This document shows positions 53,001 to 61,867 of a stretch of 64,000 nucleotides of DNA, piece after piece. Source of the DNA: PCC-10605 sp964409355. GTDB taxonomy: Bacteria > Cyanobacteriota > Cyanobacteriia > Cyanobacteriales > Cyanobacteriaceae. Where the stretch lies: the NCBI GenBank assembly GCA_964409355.1, contig CAYPDC010000003.1, forward strand, positions 9,892 through 73,891, in the 5' to 3' direction. Under the pieces are notes generated by a model that searched no databases, was not told the DNA's origin, and worked only from the letters and a program-made list of their open reading frames with translations. Both the position numbers and the translations under genes were made by a program. Within the stretch, counting starts at the first letter, position 1, and the number at the start of each line of letters is the position of its first letter.

Positions 53001-53603
53001 ATGAAATTATTTTTTATGAATATTTTATATTTAGGGATTAAAGAAGAAAATATTATCCAATTTCTACATGAACAAGGAGAAAAATTACATTTTACTAACG
53101 CTAAAATTAGTTTTGACTTAGACATTGTTAAGCATAGTGATTTTATTATCAGTTATCGATACCGTCATATTTTAAAAAAAGATATTTTAAATTTATTTCC
53201 AAATAAAGTAATCAATATACATATTTCATTACTTCCTTATAATAAAGGTGCTGATCCTAATTTATGGAGTTTTTTAGAAAATACTCCTAAAGGTGTTACT
53301 ATTCATTATCTTGATGAAGGAATAGATACTGGAGATATTATTATTCAACAAGAAGTAAATTTTTCCGATAATGAGACATTAAAAACTAGCTATGATAAAT
53401 TATCAGCAATAGCAAATGAACTATTTATACAAAACTGGAAAAAAATTAAAAATGGAGAAATAAAAGCTATTCCACAAATAAATAAGGGTACTTTACATTA
53501 TAAAAAAGATAAGAAAAGATATGAACATTTACTGATAAATGGTTGGGATACAAGCATTAAAGATTTAATCGGAAAAGGTTTAATAAATAAAAGAGAGCAT
53601 TAG
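53001..53603 (+). CDS. Stand-alone formyltransferase (sugar N-formylation type)
   Basis: 200 residues (ATG 53001; ATG 53016 giving MNILYLG is an alternative). Formyl-transferase fold with the catalytic set N72, H74 (INIHISLLP) and D109 (EGIDTGDIII). Too short and unlike a full methionyl-tRNA formyltransferase (no C-terminal domain); similar short enzymes N-formylate amino sugars with formyl-tetrahydrofolate. Within a pse region lacking pseH, it is a good candidate to formylate the 4-amino group made by PseC. Substrate is inference. Confidence 0.8.
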   Translation: MKLFFMNILYLGIKEENIIQFLHEQGEKLHFTNAKISFDLDIVKHSDFIISYRYRHILKKDILNLFPNKVINIHISLLPYNKGADPNLWSFLENTPKGVTIHYLDEGIDTGDIIIQQEVNFSDNETLKTSYDKLSAIANELFIQNWKKIKNGEIKAIPQINKGTLHYKKDKKRYEHLLINGWDTSIKDLIGKGLINKREH

Positions 53604-53610
53604 AAGCTCA

Positions 53611-53713
53611 TATAGCATTCCCATATCAGTTGTAGGAAAATAGTAGGGTTGCTTCCCCCAGAATTGGAGGGTAGGGGGCAAAAAATTCTCACGAATGATT
53701 TAGGATTGCTATA
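53611..53713. mobile_element. MITE copy 6
   Basis: 103 bp from TATAGCATTCCCATATCAG to GATTTAGGATTGCTATA; centre with CTTCCCCCAGAATTGGAGG. Lies between the formyltransferase and a HicA gene. Confidence 0.7.
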
Positions 53714-53830
53714 GCAGTGAAATGCGTACTTTTTCCCATGCTTGATCGATCCAAGCAGTAGAATATCTTGTTTAGGGTAGGGGGAGAATCATAGCTTATG
53801 TAACCATAATTCCCATAGAAGACAACAACT

Positions 53831-54043
53831 ATGACAGGAAATGAATTTGTAAAAAAACTCAAGAAATTAGCAAAGGAGCGTAGCTTAGAATGTAAAATTG
53901 ATCAGAAAAGAGGTAAAGGTAGTCATGTCACTTTATACTTTGGGTCTAAATTTACAATACTTCGTAACCCAAAAGATGAATTAAAAAAGGGAACTCTAAA
54001 GGCAATGTTAAATCAATTAGGATTAAGTCAAAATGATTTATAA
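53831..54043 (+). CDS. hicA: HicA-family toxin
   Basis: 70 residues, full length: GNEFVKKLKKLAKE, KRGKGSHVTLYFG with the catalytic His, LKKGTLKAMLNQLGLSQNDL. mRNA interferase. An intact toxin, with its antitoxin 28 bases downstream. Confidence 0.87.
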   Translation: MTGNEFVKKLKKLAKERSLECKIDQKRGKGSHVTLYFGSKFTILRNPKDELKKGTLKAMLNQLGLSQNDL

Positions 54044-54071
54044 AGTTATATATGAGAGGGATGTTTAAATT

Positions 54072-54509
54072 ATGGACTGTTTTAATTTTCCTGTTAATTT
54101 TACCCCAGAAGAAGACGGCGGTTTTGTGATTACTTTTCCTGATTTTCCAGAAGCTATAAGTCAAGGGGAAACTATTACAGAGTGTTTAATGGAAGCAAAA
54201 GATTGTTTAGATGAGGCATTAGCGTTAAGAATTGATGAAAAATTAGAAATACCTTTACCATCTAATAATAGAGATTTTAAATATAAAGTTTCGCCATCGT
54301 TAGAGATGATTTTTAAGGTTTTAATGTATTTATCTATCAAAGAATCTAATCTTAGCTCTCAAGAGTTGGCTGATCAATTAAACTTAGATAAAACTTCTCT
54401 GGACAATCTTATTAATCCTCGTCAAAATATCCAGTTATCTCTATTTGAAAGAATATTTCATCTGTTAGGGAAAGACATTTCTATTAACTTAATTTCTAGC
54501 CACAATTAA
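54072..54509 (+). CDS. hicB: HicB-family antitoxin with helix-turn-helix tail
   Basis: 145 residues: RNase-H-like HicB part (EEDGGFVITFPDFPEAISQGET, LDEALALRI) followed by a C-terminal DNA-binding region (SSQELADQLNLDKTSLDNLINP). It differs from the short HicB at 27,194, so the two modules are of separate origin. Confidence 0.87.
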   Translation: MDCFNFPVNFTPEEDGGFVITFPDFPEAISQGETITECLMEAKDCLDEALALRIDEKLEIPLPSNNRDFKYKVSPSLEMIFKVLMYLSIKESNLSSQELADQLNLDKTSLDNLINPRQNIQLSLFERIFHLLGKDISINLISSHN

Positions 54510-54719
54510 CATCGATTATCAAATCATTCATCAAATGGTAGAATATCTTATCTTGCTAGGGTGAGGGGTGCTATTATTGGGGTGGAAAGTGCTGAAGCCT
54601 TTATGTTAGTTAGACATATTGTAAATTTTACGGAAATAAATGAAAGTTAATATGTCTAAAGTTAAGCTATGTTATAGTAATGAATCAAAAATGCAAATTA
54701 AAGAGAGAGGGTAATAAAT

Positions 54720-55172
54720 ATGGCGACACAATTACAACAAATCTCAAAGAATTTATATGAGACGGATTATGTGCAATGGTTAGAAAAAAATGTTAATTTT
54801 CTCAAAGAAGGTAAAATTAATTTAGTTGATTATGAGCATTTAATTGAGGAGTTGGAAGATTTGGGTAGAGAGCAACGTCATAAAGTAGAATCTTATTTAC
54901 GCCAATTACTTAAACATTTACTTCTTTATCAATATTGGGATTCTCAAAAACTTTATTGCGCTTCAGGATGGGCAGATGAAATTGATAATTTTAGAGCAGA
55001 ATTGGAAATTTTATTGCGCTCTCGAACTTTATTTAATTATTTTGAATCTATTATTGAATCAACATATCAAAAAGCCAGAAAATCCGCTATTAAAAAAAGT
55101 CAATTAACCATATTTCCACAAAGTTGTCCTTACACTATTGAACAGATATTAGATATTGATTGGCTACCTTAA
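54720..55172 (+). CDS. DUF29-domain protein
   Basis: 150 residues: LYETDYVQWLEKNVNFLKEG, LVDYEHLIEELEDLGREQRHKV, CPYTIEQILDIDWLP. Preceded by GAGAGAGGG. Function unknown. Confidence 0.87.
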   Translation: MATQLQQISKNLYETDYVQWLEKNVNFLKEGKINLVDYEHLIEELEDLGREQRHKVESYLRQLLKHLLLYQYWDSQKLYCASGWADEIDNFRAELEILLRSRTLFNYFESIIESTYQKARKSAIKKSQLTIFPQSCPYTIEQILDIDWLP

Positions 55173-55247
55173 TTTCTTGTCCATTATGATTGGGCTAGAG
55201 GTAGCCTCCGCCGTTTATGTTAGTTAGAAATATATCGAGATAAAATT

Positions 55248-55826
55248 ATGGTTGCTCAACTTCAAGTCCAATACTATACCCCAGAAGAATATCTGGAATT
55301 AGAAGAAAAATCAGATACAAGAAATGAATATATCTACGGAGAAATAATCCCACTGCTAGGAAACACTACTAATCATAATCAAATAGCAGGTAACTTTTGT
55401 CGGGCTTTTCCCCTAACTATTAACGATAAAGACTATTACATTTATATTAATGATGTGAAGCTATGGATTGAAGATTATCGTTTTTATACTTATCCTGATT
55501 TAATGATTATCCAAGGTAAACCCATGTATCAATCTGAGAATAATACGATCGTAATTAATCCTAAAGTGATTATTGAGGTTTTATCGGATTCTACTCAAAA
55601 GGATGATAAAACTGAAAAATTTAGAGCCTATCGATCGTTACCTAGTTTACAGGAGTATATCCTGATTTCTCAATCTGATTACTATGTAGAACAGTTTATC
55701 AAACAAACTGAACAACAATGGTTGTTTAATACTATTGAAGGGGAAAATAATCAGCTTTTTTTCGCTAGTATTGATTTCTCTATTTCTTTTAATAATCTAT
55801 ACCAAAGAATTATTTTTAATTCCTAG
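55248..55826 (+). CDS. Uma2-family putative endonuclease
   Basis: 192 residues: YYTPEEYLELEEKSDTRNEY, NTTNHNQIAGNFCR, YTYPDLMIIQGKP, VIIEVLSDSTQKDDKTEKFRAY. Intact Uma2 core; similar type to 49,274. Confidence 0.87.
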   Translation: MVAQLQVQYYTPEEYLELEEKSDTRNEYIYGEIIPLLGNTTNHNQIAGNFCRAFPLTINDKDYYIYINDVKLWIEDYRFYTYPDLMIIQGKPMYQSENNTIVINPKVIIEVLSDSTQKDDKTEKFRAYRSLPSLQEYILISQSDYYVEQFIKQTEQQWLFNTIEGENNQLFFASIDFSISFNNLYQRIIFNS

Positions 55827-55943
55827 TAATTTTTATTTTGTAGATTTTGTTTGATGATGTGATATTTTACTTATTTTAGGACATTTAACCTCAATTATCA
55901 GTGATAAAAAAATATAAATATAATTAATTTTAGATTGGCTAAT

Positions 55944-56768
55944 ATGAAAACTTTATCGATCGAACCTTTAATTTATGATAAAGCATGGTTAATGGCTGAA
56001 AAAGCTAGTAGAATTTTACAAGAAAAATATCATGTTAAAGAAGTATTTGTATTTGGTTCATTATTAGATATAGACAATTTTCGTTCTTGTTCTGATATTG
56101 ATTTAGCGGTAAGAGGATTACCTGAAAATAAGTATTATTTAGCCTTAAATGATTTATTAGATTTAACCTCAGATTTCAGTTTTGATTTAGTAAAAATTGA
56201 ATCAATTCCCCTTAATTTTCAACAAAAAATTTTAAATTACGGTAAAAACTTAACTAAAATATATCCATTAAAACAGATAAATAGTTATCATCACAATATG
56301 AAAAAATATTTAGTATTAATTGGGCAAATTAATGAAGAATTAAAAGAATTAAATATATTAATTAAATCTAATGAGCGACTAATAGAAAAAATCAATATTA
56401 CTCAAGATGAAGACTATTTAGGCACAGTAGCTTTAAATTTACATAGTTTTTACTCTGGTGTGGAAAGAATTTTTAAACAAACTGCTCAAATTATTGATAA
56501 TTCAGTACCAGATCAAGCAGACTGGCATCGGCAATTACTCAGACAAATGATGATTTCTATTCCTGATATTCGCCCAGAAGTTATTTCTTCTCAAACTAAA
56601 ATTATGCTCGATGAATATTGCTCTTTTCGTCATGTAGCTATAAATATTCATAGTATTAATTTAAAGAGTCAAAAAGTCCAAGAATTAGCAAAAGATTTAA
56701 GCCAATGTTATCAACTTTTAGAGGAAGATTTGCGAAGGTTTATTACTATAATTAATGAGGAACTATGA
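55944..56768 (+). CDS. MNT nucleotidyltransferase fused to HepT-like HEPN domain
   Basis: 274 residues from ATG 55944. The N-terminal MNT domain (~1-105) has VFVFGSLL and SCSDIDLAV (G38-S39, D51, D53). The C-terminal HEPN-like domain (~115-270) reads LNLHSFYSGVERIFKQTAQ, DWHRQLLRQM and DEYCSFRHVAIN. In HepT/MntA systems these are separate toxin (RNase) and antitoxin (AMPylating) genes; here they are one chain, or a tightly linked variant. Frame intact. Confidence 0.78.
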   Translation: MKTLSIEPLIYDKAWLMAEKASRILQEKYHVKEVFVFGSLLDIDNFRSCSDIDLAVRGLPENKYYLALNDLLDLTSDFSFDLVKIESIPLNFQQKILNYGKNLTKIYPLKQINSYHHNMKKYLVLIGQINEELKELNILIKSNERLIEKINITQDEDYLGTVALNLHSFYSGVERIFKQTAQIIDNSVPDQADWHRQLLRQMMISIPDIRPEVISSQTKIMLDEYCSFRHVAINIHSINLKSQKVQELAKDLSQCYQLLEEDLRRFITIINEEL

Positions 56769-56875
56769 TAAGATCAAAGTCACCCTAAGCAGTGATGTTA
56801 TTTATTATCAACCCATTATTTTTGACTCTTAACTACAGATGAAAATATAGCTACGGTAAGGAGAATAAATTTAAA

Positions 56876-57484
56876 ATGTTAATTCAAGATTTATCATTAC
56901 AAAAAAGGCAGTTTTTTATTAATTTAATCAAAAAAAGAGTAAAATCAGGTACTGGTAGTAGTATCGAATTTTTACACAAACGTACTTGGACTTATCCTGT
57001 GAGTAACTTAAATTCTATTATCAAACAAGCACCTTTTGTCATTGTCGGAGGTATCGCAACTCGATTGTATATGCCTGAAAGAATGACATTAGATGTTGAT
57101 ATTTTAATTAAAGCTGAAGATTGTGACCTTGTTTATCAAGATTTGCAAAATGCCCATAGCAAAAAAATCGGAGATTTAAGTATTTCAGGTAGTCAATGGC
57201 AATTAGCGGATAATACTTCTTTAGACGTATTGGTAGGGGAAGATGAATGGGTAGCAAAAGCGATTTCTAAACCTAATTATGCCCCTGATGGTTTACCTTA
57301 CCTAATTCTGATGAAATTATCAGCTAGTCGAACTCAGGATTTAGCAGATGTTAGTAGAATGTTAGGTTTAGCCAAAGAAAAAGAATTAATCATAATTAGG
57401 CAGGTTGTCGAAACATATTTACCTAGTGCGATCGAAGATTTAGAAAGTTTAATTATGCTAGGTAAACTAGAATTAGAAAATTAA
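56876..57484 (+). CDS. Nucleotidyltransferase-like protein
   Basis: 202 residues. FVIVGGIATRLYMPERMTLD then VDILI matches minimal/AbiEii-type nucleotidyltransferase motifs (GG…R.T.D.D); YLILMKLSASRTQDLADVSRML is typical of the same group. Possibly part of a TA system without a visible partner; the neighbours on both sides are complete unrelated genes. Confidence 0.72.
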   Translation: MLIQDLSLQKRQFFINLIKKRVKSGTGSSIEFLHKRTWTYPVSNLNSIIKQAPFVIVGGIATRLYMPERMTLDVDILIKAEDCDLVYQDLQNAHSKKIGDLSISGSQWQLADNTSLDVLVGEDEWVAKAISKPNYAPDGLPYLILMKLSASRTQDLADVSRMLGLAKEKELIIIRQVVETYLPSAIEDLESLIMLGKLELEN

Positions 57485-57520
57485 AATAATTAATTATTAT
57501 TAGAAATACAAATATCAACC

Positions 57521-58123
57521 ATGTCATTCAATAACTATAAAAATATTAATGATGTTTTACAACAGTTTCCTTTTTCCTATCAAGAAGATAATTTTATTCA
57601 GGAAATCGAATTTAACATTGATCCTTATTTTATTGCTCGATTGGAATTAATCCTTAAAGAAGGAATTGTTTTTAACTCAGAATATGCTATTTGTGAAAAT
57701 ATAATCTATCCAATTTTAGTAGAAATTTGGCTTAAATACAAAGAAAAACTTATATTGTGGAGTCACCAACCTTTAAAATATGACGACAACTTATCAGGTA
57801 TTCCTGATTATATGATTGCTCAACGATCGCCCAGAGGAAAAATAATTTTAGAACAACCTTATTTAATTTTAGTAGAAGCTAAAAAAGATAATTTTGAAGA
57901 AGGTTGGGGACACTGTTTTGCGGAATTAATAGCGGTTCAAAAACTTAATAATGATCAAAATAATATTGTCTTTGGCATTGTTTCTAATGGTAAAATTTGG
58001 GAATTTGGAAAACTACAAGATAGTGTTTTTACTAAAAATCTGAAATATTATACTTTAGAAGAATTGCCAAAATTAATGAGGGCAATTAGCTTCTTATTTC
58101 AAGAAACTCTTAAACAAATTTAA
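57521..58123 (+). CDS. Putative PD-(D/E)XK-type protein
   Basis: 200 residues. SGIPDYMIAQ, then YLILVEAKKDNFEEGWGHCF gives the D…E-x-K pattern of a restriction-like nuclease core, followed by a helix AELIAVQKLN and VFGIVSNGKIWEFG. Conserved-looking cyanobacterial protein; no named family recalled. Ends 31 bases before pseI. Confidence 0.65.
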   Translation: MSFNNYKNINDVLQQFPFSYQEDNFIQEIEFNIDPYFIARLELILKEGIVFNSEYAICENIIYPILVEIWLKYKEKLILWSHQPLKYDDNLSGIPDYMIAQRSPRGKIILEQPYLILVEAKKDNFEEGWGHCFAELIAVQKLNNDQNNIVFGIVSNGKIWEFGKLQDSVFTKNLKYYTLEELPKLMRAISFLFQETLKQI

Positions 58124-58154
58124 TCCTAATTTTTTCTTTTGAGGAGGTTTTAAA

Positions 58155-59207
58155 ATGAAAGAAATTACCATTCAAAATTATACTATTTCACCAAATCAAG
58201 CACCCTTCATTGTTGCCGAAATGTCAGGGAATCATAACCAATCCCTCGATCGAGCCTTACAAATTGTCGAAGCCGCCGCCAAAGCAGGAGTACAGGGTTT
58301 AAAACTGCAAACCTACACCGCAGGTACAATGACATTAGACATTGACGAAAGGGAATTTTTCATAGATGATCCTAACAGTTTATGGGCAGGTAACTCCCTT
58401 TATAAATTATATCAACAGGCTTATACCCCGTGGGAATGGCATGAACCGATATTTAACCGTTGTCGAGAGTTAGGTATGGTGGGATTTAGTACCCCTTTTG
58501 ATGAATCCGCCGTTGATTTTCTCGAATCTTTAAATACTCCTTGTTATAAAATCGCTTCTTTTGAAAATACTGATTTACCCTTAATTCGCAAGGTGGCTAG
58601 TACAGGAAAACCCCTAATCATCTCTACAGGAATGGCGAGTATTGCGGAATTAGATGAAACTGTGACTACGGCGAGGGGCGCTGGTTGTGAGGATTTAATT
58701 TTATTAAAATGTACTAGCACTTATCCTGCAACCCCAGAAAATACCAATATTTTAACGATTCCTCACCTCAGAGATTTATTTAATGTGCAAGTGGGTTTAT
58801 CGGATCATACCATGGGGATAGGGGTATCCGTTGCTAGTGTGGCGGTGGGCGCTACTTTCATTGAAAAACATTTTACTCTTTCCCGTGCTGATGGTGGTGT
58901 TGACGCAGATTTTTCCATGCAACCAGAGGAGATGCAACAATTAGTCATAGAAAGTAAAAGGGCATGGCAATCTTTAGGTAAAATTAGTTATGGGGCGACG
59001 GGCGCTGAACTTAAATCAATGGTGTATCGTCGATCGATCTATATTGTAGAAGATTTAGAAAAAGGAGATATATTAACCTCAGAAAATCTCAGAAGGATTC
59101 GCCCCGGTTATGGATTAGCACCAAAATATTATGATTTATTATTAGGTAAAAAAGTTAATCAAAGCGTCAAAAAAGGAACGCCCTTAACTTGGAAATTGTT
59201 AGAATAA
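58155..59207 (+). CDS. pseI: Pseudaminic acid synthase
   Basis: 350 residues: NeuB-type TIM barrel (~1-255) plus C-terminal SAF/antifreeze-like domain (~290-345). Condenses the diamino-hexose with phosphoenolpyruvate. EMSGNHNQSLDRALQIVEAA, STGMAS, DHTMG, and the ADGGVDADFSMQPEEM segment point to PseI rather than sialic or legionaminic synthases. GAGGAGG precedes ATG. Intact. Confidence 0.93.
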   Translation: MKEITIQNYTISPNQAPFIVAEMSGNHNQSLDRALQIVEAAAKAGVQGLKLQTYTAGTMTLDIDEREFFIDDPNSLWAGNSLYKLYQQAYTPWEWHEPIFNRCRELGMVGFSTPFDESAVDFLESLNTPCYKIASFENTDLPLIRKVASTGKPLIISTGMASIAELDETVTTARGAGCEDLILLKCTSTYPATPENTNILTIPHLRDLFNVQVGLSDHTMGIGVSVASVAVGATFIEKHFTLSRADGGVDADFSMQPEEMQQLVIESKRAWQSLGKISYGATGAELKSMVYRRSIYIVEDLEKGDILTSENLRRIRPGYGLAPKYYDLLLGKKVNQSVKKGTPLTWKLLE

Positions 59208-59219
59208 GATTAATTTTTT

Positions 59220-59732
59220 ATGGATAACATAAATAACAAAACCCTCAATGATATATTAGAAGTCATTGAACAAATTAAAACTCAATTAATCTGGAAACCA
59301 CATAAGGCAGAAATTCATCTGAAAAAAAGAATTAATAGCAAACACTTACCTGAACACACTACCTTTATCGTTTACATATCTTGGATTTTTAAAAGAGTTA
59401 AAATAATGAAAGAAGAATTATTAACAAGTTATCAAATTAACGTTCAATATCCTGAAGTAAGTGGATTTGAACATTTAGAAACTTTACAAATTAGAGATCA
59501 ATTAGCCCTTATTGAAACAAAATTAACAGATGAAGAAAAACAAAAATTATCTTTCGCTGATAGATTATTAATTAAAAATGCGAAATTATTTTATGATGAA
59601 TTATCAAATCTTATCGACTTACAAGAAAAAAGAGAATCAGCACAAATTTCTCCTCTATCTTGGTGGTGGTATTTAGATGTTTTAGGTAATTTACCTCAAT
59701 TATTTCCTTCTTCTGAATTGATTGGTCGTTAA
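59220..59732 (+). CDS. Hypothetical protein
   Basis: 170 residues, basic N-terminal half (WKPHKAEIHLKKRINSKHLP), helical middle, WWW cluster near the end (SPLSWWWYLDVLGNLPQLF). Starts 12 bases after pseI, so likely cotranscribed. I do not recognise it. Confidence 0.6.
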   Translation: MDNINNKTLNDILEVIEQIKTQLIWKPHKAEIHLKKRINSKHLPEHTTFIVYISWIFKRVKIMKEELLTSYQINVQYPEVSGFEHLETLQIRDQLALIETKLTDEEKQKLSFADRLLIKNAKLFYDELSNLIDLQEKRESAQISPLSWWWYLDVLGNLPQLFPSSELIGR

Positions 59733-59807
59733 AATAATATAAATTAAAAGTATATTTTTAACGAAGCTATAATTAAGATAAATGTACTATAAAATCAGAG
59801 GAAAACT

Positions 59808-60605
59808 ATGATCGCCCTCACTGATTCCTTAAATACCCTGATTCACATTCCCACTCAAGACGACTTACCCTATGATGACAATGACACAATGGAAACTTTA
59901 CGCCATAAACATCAAATGGATTTACTCCTAGAAACTATTTACCCTTATTTAGAAAAGCGTCAAAATGGTTTTGCAGGGGGTAATATGTTCGTTTATTTTA
60001 GCCTCTCTCAAGTAAAAAATCAAGACTATAAAGGACCTGATTTTTTTTGTGTTTTAGACGTAGAACAAAAAGAGCGTAAAAGTTGGGTTGTTTGGGAAGA
60101 AGGAAAAGCGCCCGATGTGGTAATTGAATTACTATCTCCTAGCACCGCATCATCCGATAAAAATGAGAAAAAAAAGATTTATCAAAATAAAATGCGCGTT
60201 CCCGAATACTTCTGGTATGATCCTTTTAATCCTGATGATTGGCAAGGTTTTTCTCTTGCCAAAGGTGTTTATCAACCCTTAAAACTTGATGGGTGCGATC
60301 GTTATATTAGCGAACAATTACAATTAGCTTTAGTGCGTTGGCAAGGAGTTTATCGTGGTATCGATACTGTCTGGTTACGTTGGCAAACTTTAGACGGGGA
60401 TTTATTACCTACGGATAAAGAAGTTAGCGAAGTGGAAAAACAACGGGCTGATGAAGCTCAACAACTTGCCGAAGTGGAAAAACAACGGGCTGATGAAGCA
60501 CAACAACGGGCTAATGAAGAAAAACAACGAGCTGAAAGTGCCTTATCAGAAATAGCTAAGTTAAAAGAATTACTTAAAAATTCTGGGATAGAAATATCTG
60601 ATTAA
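59808..60605 (+). CDS. Uma2-family protein with coiled-coil tail
   Basis: 265 residues. Uma2 core (DFFCVLDVEQKERKSWVVW, PDVVIELLSPSTASSDKNEK, VPEYFWYDPFNPDDW). Residues ~205-250 form KQRADEAQQ repeats, then LKELLKNSGIEISD. The same architecture as 37,967 but from a different Uma2 branch. Confidence 0.86.
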   Translation: MIALTDSLNTLIHIPTQDDLPYDDNDTMETLRHKHQMDLLLETIYPYLEKRQNGFAGGNMFVYFSLSQVKNQDYKGPDFFCVLDVEQKERKSWVVWEEGKAPDVVIELLSPSTASSDKNEKKKIYQNKMRVPEYFWYDPFNPDDWQGFSLAKGVYQPLKLDGCDRYISEQLQLALVRWQGVYRGIDTVWLRWQTLDGDLLPTDKEVSEVEKQRADEAQQLAEVEKQRADEAQQRANEEKQRAESALSEIAKLKELLKNSGIEISD

Positions 60606-60712
60606 TCAGAGATTAAGATACCCAAAAAAACCGATTAATGTCACGCCGAAGAAAGAAGAAATTGTCAAACTTCTTCATTTTTGGTTTGACTTCTCAACTA
60701 TCATAATCCACC

Positions 60713-61867
60713 ATGAATCAATATATCCCCTACGGTAAACAAAATATTAGTCAAGCAGACATTAACGCCGTTATCGAAATTTTACAATCCGATTGGCTTA
60801 CTCAAGGTCCTGCGATCGCACAATTTGAAAAAGCTGTTGCCAATTATTGTGGCGTAAAATATGCCGTTGCCGTGTCTAGTGCCACCGCAGGACTTCATTT
60901 AAGCTGTTTAGCCTTAGAATTAGGGGAAAATGACCTTTTATGGACATCTCCCATTACCTTTGTGGCTTCCGCTAACTGTGGCTTATATTGCCGTGCAAAA
61001 GTTGATTTTGTGGATATAAACCCCCACACCTATAACTTAAGTATCGAAAAACTAGAGCAAAAATTAAAACAAGGGAAAATCCCAAAAATCGTTATTCCTG
61101 TTCATTTAGCCGGGCAATCATGCCAAATACAGCAAATTTATCAATTATCCCAACAATACGGCTTTAAAATCATTGAAGATGCCTCCCATGGCATTGGTGC
61201 AGAATATCAAGGGAAAAAAGTTGGTAACTGTCAATATTCAGACTTAGCGGTGTTTAGCTTTCACCCTGTAAAAATTATCACTACAGGAGAAGGGGGAATG
61301 ATTACCACCAATAATGAAAAACTATATCAAAAATTAATCCGTTTACGCACCCACGGCATTACCAGAAACCCTGACTTAATGACGGAAGAATCTCACGGCG
61401 GTTGGTATTATCAACAATTAGAATTAGGCTTTAATTATCGTATCACCGATATTCAAGCAGGTTTAGGGTTATCACAGATGAAACGCTTAGATGAGTTTGT
61501 CACTAAAAGACGTTATTTAGCCCAAAGATATAATCAGTTATTAACAGACTTACCCTTAACTTTACCCTACCAACATCCTGACACTAATTCTAGTTGGCAC
61601 TTATATATTATTCGTCTGAAGCTAGATGAAATTAAAAAAACTCATCGAGAAGTTTTTGAGGAGTTAAGAAAAGCAAATATCGGGGTAAACTTACATTATA
61701 TTCCTGTTCATCTACAACCATATTATCAGAATTTAGGTTTTGATGATGGTGATTTTACCATTGCTGAAAGTTATTATCGATCGAGCATTAGTATTCCTTT
61801 ATATTATGATTTAAGTGAGCAAGGTCAAGATTATATTGTTAAAACTTTAAGGGATATTGTTAAATAG
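60713..61867 (+). CDS. pseC: UDP-4-amino-4,6-dideoxy-N-acetyl-beta-L-altrosamine transaminase
   Basis: 384 residues, DegT/DnrJ/EryC1-type PLP aminotransferase. Start MNQYIPYGKQNISQADI, VSSATAGLHLS binds PLP phosphate, IIEDASHGIGAEY, and the lysine in FSFHPVKIITTGEGG (K187). It follows PseB in the pathway, aminating C4. The 3' end overlaps the convergent Uma2 gene by 8 bases. Confidence 0.93.
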   Translation: MNQYIPYGKQNISQADINAVIEILQSDWLTQGPAIAQFEKAVANYCGVKYAVAVSSATAGLHLSCLALELGENDLLWTSPITFVASANCGLYCRAKVDFVDINPHTYNLSIEKLEQKLKQGKIPKIVIPVHLAGQSCQIQQIYQLSQQYGFKIIEDASHGIGAEYQGKKVGNCQYSDLAVFSFHPVKIITTGEGGMITTNNEKLYQKLIRLRTHGITRNPDLMTEESHGGWYYQQLELGFNYRITDIQAGLGLSQMKRLDEFVTKRRYLAQRYNQLLTDLPLTLPYQHPDTNSSWHLYIIRLKLDEIKKTHREVFEELRKANIGVNLHYIPVHLQPYYQNLGFDDGDFTIAESYYRSSISIPLYYDLSEQGQDYIVKTLRDIVK

